In this document: positions 48,742 to 59,140 of the stretch, in pieces
How the letters are laid out: each line of letters begins with the position of its first letter
Position numbering within the stretch: the first letter of the stretch is position 1
DNA from: Psoroptes ovis
Lineage: Eukaryota > Arthropoda > Arachnida > Sarcoptiformes > Psoroptidae
Reading direction: 5' to 3'
Length of the DNA stretch: 64,000 nt
Assembly: GCA_002943765.1 (NCBI GenBank)
Contig: PQWQ01000022.1
Span: 558,001-622,000 of the forward strand
The notes under the pieces: generated by a model
Seen by the model: only the letters and a program-made list of their open reading frames with translations
Told to the model about the DNA's origin: nothing
The model's database searches: none
Position numbers and translations under genes: made by a program

Positions 48742-51700
48742 ATGGTGTTGAAAGACAAGACAAATCTGTTGAAAATCTTGCGTAACTTGATGCGTGCCGC
48801 AGCCGGTAGCTCGCTACAAGGTCAGGGTAGTAAACCAGCAACGATGACATATCATGCATTGATTGTGCCTACATCCGATGCCCATAATTCCGAATATATT
48901 GCCCCATGTGATGCACGGCGTGAATTCATCACCAATTTTACCGGTTCATATGGTACGGCTGTCATAACGTTGGATGAAGCTGCGCTATGGACCGATGGCC
49001 GTTACTTTTTGCAAGCTGAACGTGAGCTAAACCTGGACCAATGGCGCCTCATGAAACAATATCAACCAGATACACCGACCATTGGTGAATGGTTAAATCG
49101 AAAATTGCCCAAAGGTTCAACAATCGGTGTCGATGGTAATCAGCTATCGCATGAACAATGGTTACGACTGGAACAAGAATTATCGGCCAGTGGCAATTCC
49201 CTTGTTGAAACCGATGGAAATTTAATCGATCAAATATGGCTTGATCGACCGCCAAGATCCACTGATCCCATATGGCCATTATCGCGGAAATTCACGGGGA
49301 AATCATGGCCTAGAAAATTACAGGAATTACGACAGAAAATGTTGGCCAAAGATTCCAACTGTAAAATGCTTATATTATCATCATTGGATGATATTGCATG
49401 GTTATTCAATCTACGTGGTTCCGATATTGAATATAATCCGGTATTTTTCGCCTATGCTATCATTACACTGGATCGAGCTTAGTAAGTCTTCAATTTCCAT
49501 TGATTTTCAATCATTTATATCCACCGATTCAAATTGATTAAAATTTCAAATTGAAATCAAATCAAATTAGGCTGTCCGAAAAGTTTTGGCCGATTTTCAT
49601 GAGCAACTCTATTGATTAAGCCGAATGAACTTTTCGGACAACCTAATTTGAATTTCAATATTTCAATTTGATTTCAATTTTCTATGACAATTTCAAAACT
49701 TTCTGATTAATTAATTTTCAATTTTTCCATTTCAATATTTCATCATCATTTTACACATTAAACACAACGCCTACAATCAATTATAACCTTACCACACACA
49801 CGCACACATATGACGTATCTGCCCACCATCATCGAATAGTTTATTTGTAAATGAAGCAAAATTAGCCACGAAAACATTGAAACATTTAGGAATCATCCGC
49901 GGCGATGATGCTGAAGCCGAAGCCGAAGAAGACGATTACGATGATCAAATCGATCACGATTGTGATAGTAAAATGGACGCAAAAGATTCGGCGGCAGCCG
50001 CAGCGTCCACCGATGATCAAGATGCGGCCATTGAGCAATCGATGCGCTCACCGGCAACATCGATATCATCGAAATCATCAGAGTCAGCATCAGCGACAAC
50101 TCCGATACAATCGATGATTATGTCGAAAGTGATTGAAATTAAACCATATGAATCTATTAAACAATTCCTTCGATCATACATTGCGAATGAATTAAGCGAA
50201 GTGAATAATGATAAAATATGGGTAAGTTTATTTGAAATTCGAAATTATTCGAATCAAATTTTAAATTAATTAATCATAAATATCATCGATCAAATCAAAT
50301 CAATCAATCAATCGATCGATTGATATTTATGACCAATTCAAATTCAATGATACCTTTGATTGTCATGATTTTTTTTTCCTACGAAAAAGCCATTTACCCT
50401 AATCACAACACTTGACCCTTTGATTTCACTGAATTTTGCTGCGCAATTTTCATTGTGCATTTGAAGCTTTTAAAGCTTTTGAATTTCGTGATTATTGTCA
50501 AATTGTCAAATCAATTCAAATTATTTTATTTTATTTTATTTTTTGTATGTGTGTGTTCTCTAATTGAATTTGAATTGAATTGAATTCAATTTTTCTTTAA
50601 AAAAAAATTAAGAAAAAAATTGACCATTGAAAATAAATATATTAGCCTGTCCGAAAAGTTTTGGCCGATTTTCATGTACAACTCTATTCGATTAAGCGGA
50701 ATGAACTTTTTGGACAACCACATAAATTATCAATCAATTTGAATATGATTATAATCAAGTGAAATGCAGCAAATTTAATAGAAAAAAAAAACAATGATGC
50801 TATAAATTATTTAATATTATTTGAATGCGATGGTGGCCACCATCAAAATCGTATAGATTTGGTTTACCATTTTTTTTTTTTTTTACAAATGTTTGAAAAT
50901 AATGACAAAAAAAAAATGCTTAGAATTTCAAATAGTCAATACAATCAATTGTATATTGTATAAACACAACAAATGAATAATTTGAAATATTTTTGACAAT
51001 TTTAATTTGTTTAGAATTAATAATAGCAAATAATAATAATAATAACAAGGAATTATAATTTATTATGAATTTTGAACCGAATGACCACTGCTGCTGTTGA
51101 TTGTTATAAATAATGATTGAATCATTCATTTATTGATGATGACCACACACCATGATTCAATTATTATTTGTTTGTTTGTTTGATTATGATAATCAATTAT
51201 AAATTTCAGTGTTAAATTTTTAGAATTCTTTAAATTGAATTAATTTTAATTGTATTATAATTAATTTTTTTCTTAGAATATTTGATTTCAAATATAATAA
51301 TAATTATTATTCATTTATTATTATATTTACCACACACACATACATTTGCACAAATTTAATTTGATTTCAATTAATTTATTCTTACATTCGATTCTTTTAT
51401 TTCTGGTTATGATTTCTTAAATCCAATTCCTTGATATAATAATTGTGAAACAAATCATTTCTCATAATTTCCTTTGTTTTGATTGAATTTTTGATTAAGC
51501 TCTTGTTCCGTATTGAATTATTCATGTATTAATAACACTAATAATGATTTAATTTGTTTTTTCTTTGATTTAATCCCATAATAAATAGATAAGCCAAAAA
51601 ACTAGCTATTCATTGGTGAATATTGTACCGAAATCAATGCGACTCCTGACTCCGGTTACGCCAGTTTGTTTGATGAAAACAATCAAAAACAATGTTGAAT

Positions 51701-54700
51701 TGAACGGAATGCGTTGGGCACATGTAAGTAAATACGTCTTTTCATTTTTTTACTCTGATCAATCGATCAATCAAATCGATTCATTTATCAACGAATTTGT
51801 CAAAATTTGAAGCCATTTCATCAGCGAACAGCCTTTGAACGTCTTAACGGTGATCCCTTTGTGAAAGGCCCCATCACCATTGAAATATGTTCATAAATCT
51901 TCATAAATCTTTGAAAATCTTTAAAATTCAAATATCTTCATTGCCAATGTAGCGATATACAGAGGGAGAGAGAGGGCTAAGACGTGTGTTTGTGTATACA
52001 TGAATACCATTGATGGATTTGTGATTTGATCATTGAATTGAATTGAATTGATTTATGATTGAAAAATTATTTCTTTTGAAAATAGTTTAAAATTTCAAAA
52101 TTATTCATCCATTCGATAAATTGATGACATCGTCGTATTCAATATAGTGGTCGTCGTAGAAGGTAAAAATTGACCTCAAATTATGTTAATTTAGTTTTTT
52201 TTTTTTTTTTTAAATATTCAATTTGATTTGATATCATCAAATCAAACTTCATACAAAATCAAAAATGACTTGAAGTTGATTGATCAAAGACTAAAAATTA
52301 ACTAATTAAGTAATTTTATTCATTCAAATGTATTAGCATTGTCCGAAAAGTTTATTCGGATTAATCACAATAAAGTTGCTGAATGAAAATCGGTCAAAAC
52401 TTTTCGGACAACCTAAATATATATTTTTTTTTTTAAATCTTATTTAGTATTTACTTTATTAGCACTTAATAAGTGCACACACCTTGTTTGTCGCTTGTTT
52501 GTTGTCGTGTTGTATATGTGTATTACTACTGCATTATTTGATTAACACAGTAAAAATACAGTACAAACAGGTGACATTTTTTTTTAAATTTCAAAAAATT
52601 GAAATCGTGTTATTCATGGAGATTTAAAATTTTTGAAAATTTTAATTTTAAAAATTTTCAAATCAAAACTGATCAAAACGATGCATCTCCAATGTATGTC
52701 TGTGTATGTCTATGAGCCTACTCGTCTATGTGTGCCCATTAGTCTATCCGTGTGTCTGTGAATAACTGTGTGGATATCTGTGTGTGTATGTAAATGCGTA
52801 CGGATGTATGGTAAATATGTGTGTCCCTGGCTAAATTCACATATGAATATTTTTAGATTTAAATTAATTTTTATTTGAATTAATTTTTTTTTAGATGAAA
52901 TATTAGGTTGTCCGAAAAGTTCATTCGGCTTAATCACAATAAAGTTGCCTTATGAAAATTAGCCAGAACTTTCCGGACAACCCCTATATATCTATTTTGT
53001 CACCAAATGATTCGAACTAGTCGAGCCAGTTATCTTTACTTTATCCTTGTAGATTATTGATCTAAATTTTAGCAAAATTAATAGGTCTCCATTAAAGGTT
53101 ATACATGTTTTTAATGAAAAGGATATGAAACATGAATGAATGATAAATGATTCATAGACAAACATGTAAATCACTTGCGTGGTAGACATTTATCATGAGA
53201 CAGTTTTAGAAAATGATGATCACTGATCAGTGAAGATCCTATTAGGTATATATGTGTCGGACATACACAGATAGGTAGACATCATTTGACAGGTTCATAC
53301 CTTTCAAAAAAAAAAAAAAAAAAATGAACAGTTTCCACAGGTATTAAAGGTATTAAGCTCATCGAATAGCACCAATAAATAGTTGAAAAATTGTGTCCAA
53401 AGTTGAATTGAATTTGAATTCATTTCAAATATTCATAGATTTAAAAGGTTTTTATTTTTTTAAATAAATGTTTAGCCTTGCCGCGCAAGTTGTATCATCA
53501 TCATCATCATTTACATTAATATCTGCTTGTTTACTGTTGCTGTTGTTGATCTGTAAATCTTTTTGAAATTGAAAAAATCAAGCCAAAAATCATATATTTC
53601 ACCATTTTACACGCCACATACATTCGCAAATGTGATCCGTTTTAGTGCATCCGCAGCCACTAATCATATGTATAAATACACAGTAGTATGATGGGGATGA
53701 TTATTGAATAGATTGCGTAGATAACTGGTCTGTGTGTAAAATGTGAAAATCCATTTACTGTTAATGCTTCATACATATACTTGAATGAATGATGCGTAAA
53801 ATGTTTTAATTTGAATTTTGATTTTTCAAATTTTTTGAAATTTTGAAAATTCAAATTATTTATCGCCTCTTCGAGCTTCAAAAAGGTAGTGTTTTGATGT
53901 GTAGTAGGGCAAAGATAGAGGAGCGATAAGCCATTGATGATAGGGCTTATTTTCAAATTTTTTGGGTTGTCCGAAAAGTTCTGTCGGCTTTGAATCATTG
54001 TTAAATCAATGTGAGTCCATATTAAAAATCGGCCAAAACTTTTCGGACAACCTTGAAAAATAACTACCTCAAAAAAAAATATCTCATAGGTCAACTCTAT
54101 GACCACCGATTTTTTTTCGATCATCTGATCACCACAACCAAATTTATATGCGAGAGGATTAAATCAATTTAAAACTTTGAAAACAACTGAACTAAATGCA
54201 TTAATAGCTTGCTGAATATGTCATATATATCGGGCTTGATATATGATGATGATGATGCACCCGAAACTTTGAACGACGAAAATAACCTAAATTTAAATTT
54301 CCATCAATTTACATCTATTAACATACATATATTCGATTCAAATGATGACATTTTATGTGATAGTCTCACATGAGTTTTTTAATTGAAAAATTGATTAATT
54401 AATCATTGATCATTTGCCCCTTCTGAAATCAGCAAGCTGTCAACTGGCTTGTCGAGTTCAGTGCGAGTGAAGATGATTCGCGACCCTTTTAGGGCCCTTT
54501 TGGGACTTAGAGGTTGGGTCTATCTTGGCTCTTGCAGGCTTTCTCCGGCCATCATCGGTGTTCTTCTTCTTTCATTGCATAACCCTTCGGAGCCTTAAAT
54601 TTAAGCCCCTCAAGGGGAAATGATGAATCAATTTTTGTCATTGATTAATCCCGTATCAATCAATGATCATTCAAAGATATCAATCCCTTGCGTATTAAGA

Positions 54701-57700
54701 CTTCTCCATATATTTTTGCGCCAATTTGTTAAAAATTTTGAAAAAATGAAACTTTCCCCTAAACACGCCGCGCACGTTAAGGCTAAAAGCCTTGTTTCAA
54801 GCCTCTGCGAGATAAAGATGTGTCGTAAATTTACGAGGGGATTATCATCATCATTTTTTAAGATTTGCATAGGCTTCAAATGAGTGTGTTTGCACATTCA
54901 TACCTCGTCTATTTGAACAAATGTGTGAACGATGCTTAATGGATCGTTTCAAAGCTTGCTGAATCGCTAAAAAGCTTACGTACATCCATTTTCATTTTCA
55001 CCACATCATTTGCCCTTCATTTCTGTGTATCTGTGTGTGTGTGTGGATCATTATTTATCCAAAATGTATTCCTTTATTAGATTTTTATCGCTTGTTTTGC
55101 GCTTGTTTTTGCCTTTTGAATTTCAATTATCCATTTCCATTCAATTTAATTCAATTCAATTAAATGTGTATCATCAATTTTCAGCCAAAAAAACTGTCTG
55201 CGTAAGCTTTTCAAAAGCTTTTGAAAATTGATTTCACCATTGATTCAAAACATTTCCACGAAAATTTATTGATTTCGACGCATTGATAAGCAGCAGCGAT
55301 GAAGACGAAACATTGAAACAACAGTTTGCTGCTGGAATAAGTATTACGCCAGCTATGTCAGCTACCGTAGCTGTAGCTATAGCTGTGGCTAGCGCAGCAA
55401 GTTGCCAGACATTGTGGAATGTTTCTGAGTGTAATTAATTATCATTGATTCGAATCAATCGATTTGAAACCGTTCTTCTTCGTTTTGCTTAATTTGAATA
55501 TCTGCATCTTTTTGTGGCTACGGTAGCTGCCCAATCATCGGTGATGATGAGGTATCAATGATGATCAGTGATAGTAATGTATCAGTGATGATGTATAGCC
55601 TTTACGCGTTAGCTGTCTATGTGAGTTGGTTTGGTTTTGGAAAATTTTCAAATAAATTAAAATTTCCAATTTTCAAAAATGTTTCAATTAGAGGTTCGTT
55701 TTGTTTTATGGGAATTTTTGAATGCTGTACACACACACACACACATGCATAGACACTCATGAACATATAGGCCTGTTGCGCTAGCTTTGCGCAGCGATGC
55801 AAATTTGTGTGTGTTGTGATTTGATGCTTTATGCTTCATTTCTTCACAGTAAATTCAACTTACTGTGAAAAATTGAATGAATAAATGAATGAAAATTAAT
55901 TAATTATTTTTTTAGATTTGAAAAATTCAGGACAATTTTTAGATTTGAAATAAATATATCATTGATTTTGGCCGAAAAAAAATTTCAAAAATAAAATTTT
56001 TTGAAAAGATGTGTTCAGATAAAATGAAATAAATTTTCTCGAAGATGATTTTTCAGAGGTTTTAAAAGGTTCGCATGAGGTTTTTGAAAGGTTTTGAGAG
56101 TATTTCAGTGGTTTTCAAAGGTTTGCATGAGGTTTTCAAAGGTTTTTGGAGATGTATTCAGTGGTTTTCAAAGGTTTGCATGAGGTTTTTGAGAGGTTTA
56201 CAGAGGTTTTCAAAGGTTTGACTACGCTATCGATGACTATTTTGAGGTCTACCAAGGCATTTTTCATCAAAGGTATAGACGAAAGGTGGTTAATATTTCA
56301 AAGGTATTTTGAAAATTATTTTTCTGAAAAATTTAGGCTTAAAAATTTCCGTTTAAAATTGAATTTTGTTGACCAAATTTTTTTTTTCAAATTTAAACTT
56401 GAAATCAATGATTGAGGTCATCATCATCATAGATTTATCATCATATATCTACATATGTACAGTCATGTACATATGTAGATATAGAATGATCATCATCAAT
56501 GATGGTCATTCGATGATTCGATTCATTGATATTTATTATTTGTAACTGTGTGAATTATCTTCGCAGAAATTTTAAAGTAAAATTTTCGATGTAAGAAAAT
56601 AATCTTCCAGCAGATCTATTAGGCTGTCCGAAAAGTTCATTCAGCTTAATCACAATAGAGTTGTTCATGAAAATCGGCCAAAACTTTTCGGACAACCTAA
56701 TACCATTCAATGATATTCGATCAGGAGAAACAGCAGTGATTTCAATGTAAAGATCAAGGTTATACATATCGATGCTGATGATGATGATGATCATTGATAT
56801 CTATGTGTGTATGTGTGCGTACTTTGCGCGGCTAGTGTGGTCAGTGTGTGTGTGTGTGTGTGTGGATAATTGATTCATTTTTTAAATGTCTTTGACATAA
56901 TTTAAACTATTAGGTTGTCCGTAAAGTTCATCGCGTTTAATCACAATAGAATTGCTCATGAAAATCGGCCAGAACTTTTCGGACAACCTAATAATTTTCC
57001 TCAACTTATCAATTTCGAAGATCAAAGATGCTGTAGCCATTTGTGAACTATTCGCATGGATCGAAGATGAACTCGATGGTTCGAATTCAAATGATGCTGA
57101 AGATGGTAAGGATGGTGAACCGATGGTAGAAGATACCACCGCTGATGATGATGGCGCCACAAGTAAACGTAAGAAAATGACCGAAGATAATGATACGGAA
57201 ATGTTTTCACCATCATCAACGGCGACTACAGCGACAACGAATTCGGATGATGGTACATCATCAACATCGACGACTACTACGACCGCCACTGCGACAATTG
57301 CCACCGGCAAAATGGTCATAGATGAACTGAATGTCGATACGAAATTGGATGAATTTCGAAGGTTCGAATCGATACCTTGTTTGTTACCTATGAAATTTAA
57401 TAGGTTTAACCCTTTCCACCTTTATTCAGAAAACAAAAGGATTATGTTGGACCTAGCTTCGCTACGATCGCTGGGTTCGGACCGAATAGTTCGATCATCC
57501 ACTATCGTAGCACCCCCGAAACTAATCGTCGAATCACCAAGAATGAAATATTTCTACTTGATTGTGGTGGACAATATTTGGACGGCACTACCGATATTAC
57601 CCGTACCGTTCACTTTGGTCAACCAACACCGTATGAAAAAGAATGTTTTACTCGGGTCCTCAAAGGACATATACAATTTGCTCGGCTAAAATTTCCCCGC

Positions 57701-58516
57701 TTAGTAAAAGGACAATTTTTAGATTCATTCGCACGGCAATCCCTTTGGTCAATTGGTTTAGATTATAACCATGGTACTGGTCACGGTGTTGGTATGTGTT
57801 TGAATGTACATGAACCACCAATATTGGTTACGAATCGATTAAATCCAGATGATCCTGGTATGGATGAAGCTATGATCTTATCGAATGAACCAGGTTATTA
57901 TGAATCGAATAGGTTCGGTATTCGAATTGAAAATTTAGTCGTAACAAAAATTGAAAATTTAAAGGTTAGTGTTTTCAAAAGGTTTTAAAAGGTTTAAATG
58001 CTTCGAATTTGATTTGACAAATTGATAATTTGATTTGATTCGATTTAATTCATTGATTTCGTAGCACAATTTCAACGATCGTGGCTATCTTGGCTTTGAA
58101 ACAATCACAATGGTACCGATACAGACAAAATTGATTGATTTAAATTTGCTCACAATCGATGAGGTATGTTCGTCTGTGCTTGTGTTTATGTTTGAATTTC
58201 TTAATTATTAGGCTGTCCGAAAAGTTCATTCCATTGAATCGAATAGAGAAAAGCTTATGAAAATTGGACAAAACTTTTCGGACAACCTAAAAATTTTTTT
58301 TAATTAATTTCATTTTTTTTTGATTAATTAATTGATTAATTATCATCAATATTTATTTCCATTGCCACCCAATCAATCAATCAGATACAATGGATCAATG
58401 ATTATCATCAACAATGTCGTCAATTGGTTGGTAAAGAATTGAAAGCACAAGGCATGACCAAAGCATTGCAATGGCTGTTGAAAGAAACTGAACCTATTAA
58501 TCAGCAATGTGATTAA
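48742..58516 (+). CDS. XPNPEP1: Cytosolic Xaa-Pro aminopeptidase 1 (aminopeptidase P, M24B)
   Basis: Removes the N-terminal residue from peptides with Pro in second place, using two metal ions. Exons 48742-49481, 49840-50221, 51589-51723, 57021-57361, 57430-57964, 58065-58163 and 58385-58516 agree in phase: 787 aa (human 623). The Met start aligns without gap with the human start. All five metal ligands are visible: two Asp in LLDCGGQYLDGTTDIT, His in HGTGHGVGM, Glu in SNEPGYYE, Glu in GIRIEN. DARREFITNF, WTDGRYFLQAE and DDIAWLFNLRGSDIEYNPVFF are the family's N-terminal signatures. Two low-complexity inserts explain the extra length: an Asp/Glu/Ala/Ser stretch near 49905-50115 and an Asp/Thr-rich one near 57065-57320. 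Intron 3 is 5.3 kb and full of MITEs, while three others are below 115 nt. May be spliced to the FLYWCH exon upstream. Confidence 0.93.
49567..49646 (-). mobile_element. Mariner-like MITE, copy 21 (subfamily A), XPNPEP1 intron 1
   Basis: TTAGGCTGTCCGAAAAGTT left end and CTTTTCGGACAACCTAA right end. Inverse core. Confidence 0.89.
50642..50720 (-). mobile_element. Mariner-like MITE, copy 22 (subfamily A), XPNPEP1 intron 2
   Basis: TTAGCCTGTCCGAAAAGTT left end after TA and CTTTTTGGACAACCA right end. Inverse core. Confidence 0.86.
52333..52416 (+). mobile_element. Mariner-like MITE, copy 23 (subfamily A, long centre)
   Basis: TTAGCATTGTCCGAAAAGTT left end after TA and CTTTTCGGACAACCTAA right end. 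Intronic in XPNPEP1. Confidence 0.87.
52903..52985 (+). mobile_element. Mariner-like MITE, copy 24 (subfamily A, long centre)
   Basis: TTAGGTTGTCCGAAAAGTTC left end after TA and CTTTCCGGACAACCCC right end. Intronic in XPNPEP1. Confidence 0.87.
53962..54055 (+). mobile_element. Mariner-like MITE, copy 25 (subfamily B)
   Basis: TTGGGTTGTCCGAAAAGTTC left end and CTTTTCGGACAACCTT right end. Core with TAAATCAATGTGAGTCC as in other subfamily B copies. Intronic in XPNPEP1. Confidence 0.86.
54440..54620. other. GC-richer patch of unknown origin
   Basis: A locally GC-rich island within the AT-rich intron, with short repeated words (CCCTTTTAGGGCCCTTTTGGG near 54484 and AAGCCCCTCAAGGGG near 54604). 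I recognise no RNA gene or protein in it. It may be a foreign or older insert. Confidence 0.35.
56052..56219. repeat. Minisatellite, three units of about 53 bp
   Basis: Units begin TTCAG(A/T)GGTTTT at 56052, 56104 and 56157, each containing AAAGGTT(C/T)GCATGAGGTTTT. Subunits of about 11 bp (AAAGGTTTT-like) suggest nested duplication. Confidence 0.7.
56444..56483. repeat. Perfect 18-bp hairpin with 4-nt loop
   Basis: Arms TATATCTACATATGTACA (56444-56461) and its exact reverse complement (56466-56483), loop GTCA. Flanking CATCAT/ATGATC partly extend the symmetry. Confidence 0.75.
56619..56700 (+). mobile_element. Mariner-like MITE, copy 26 (subfamily A, long centre)
   Basis: TTAGGCTGTCCGAAAAGTTC left end and CTTTTCGGACAACCTAA right end followed by TA. 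Intronic in XPNPEP1. Confidence 0.9.
56844..56864. repeat. GT dinucleotide microsatellite
   Basis: (GT)n run of about ten units. Confidence 0.75.
56910..56991 (+). mobile_element. Mariner-like MITE, copy 27 (subfamily A, long centre)
   Basis: TTAGGTTGTCCGTAAAGTTC left end after TA and CTTTTCGGACAACCTAA right end followed by TA. It ends 29 nt before the splice acceptor of XPNPEP1 exon 4. Confidence 0.9.
58208..58290 (+). mobile_element. Mariner-like MITE, copy 28 (subfamily A, variant), XPNPEP1 intron 6
   Basis: TTAGGCTGTCCGAAAAGTTC left end after TA and CTTTTCGGACAACCTAA right end. The centre differs (AATCGAATAGAGAAAAGC). Confidence 0.87.
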
Positions 58517-58620
58517 TTAATCGATATGATTAATTAATCATTTATTTTGTCTGAAATTATTGATTCAATGTTAACTTGTACACACACGCACAAAACAGCA
58601 CCGCAGCCATCCACCTGAAT

Positions 58621-58681
58621 GACGTACCACTACGTCTTTTTTCATAAAAACTATTAAAAGCCGCTGACGTATTGGTACGTC
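58621..58681. repeat. Two inverted GACGTA hairpins
   Basis: GACGTACCACTACGTC (58621-58636) and GACGTATTGGTACGTC (58666-58681). Each is a 6-bp hairpin, and the second is the reverse complement of the first except at one base. Confidence 0.65.
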
Positions 58682-58978
58682 TTGTTTATTGGTTTATTAA
58701 TAGTTCATTTTCGAGACGCTACCGGCGTTCACTAGCACATTCGCCCTGGCGGCTTTCAAAAAATCGAATCAACAAATGCCTCATCATCATCATCATTCAA
58801 ATCAAATATAAACAAATGGAAATCTCAAGTTTAAAATCTTCAATTTTAACCTTTTTTTTTCCGCTCTATTTTTTTTTCAAAGATATATAAATACAAATAT
58901 ACACGTATATATATATAAATATTCAAGATTTTTCAATAATTTTTGAAAAAAATTTATTATTTAAAATATTATCAATAC

Positions 58979-59060
58979 TGGGTTGTCCGAAAAGTTTTGA
59001 CGTATAAATCAATACGATTCTCATTCAAAAAAAATCGAGAAGAACTTTTCGGACAAACCA
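58979..59060. mobile_element. Mariner-like MITE, copy 29 (divergent)
   Basis: TGGGTTGTCCGAAAAGTTTT left end and AGAACTTTTCGGACAAACCA right end. The core is unlike subfamilies A and B. Confidence 0.75.
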
Positions 59061-59140
59061 CATTAATTAATGTGAAAATTTTTTTTAATTAAAAATTGAA
59101 AATAATTAATAAATTAATTAATTAATCAAGTGAAATTACA

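Larger units (their letters stand above)
51724..57020 (+). other. XPNPEP1: XPNPEP1 intron 3 (5.3 kb)
   Basis: Between GTAAGT after MRWAH and the acceptor TTTCGAAG before IKDAVAICELF. It holds five MITEs, a 3-unit minisatellite, a (GT)n tract, a perfect 18-bp hairpin and a GC-richer patch at 54440-54620. No coding exon of another gene is convincing inside it. Confidence 0.8.
58517..59140. other. Convergent 3' region between XPNPEP1 and the polyamine oxidase
   Basis: Non-coding. It contains two inverted GACGTA/TACGTC hairpins, a GCCGC/GCGGC inverted pair and a divergent MITE. The right part is almost pure A/T. Confidence 0.6.

Noticed and set aside
41560..57370. TTCGAATC strings resembling tRNA T-arms (for example near 41562 and 57364)
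   Set aside because: No matching acceptor, D and anticodon arms at proper spacing; one lies at a coding splice junction.
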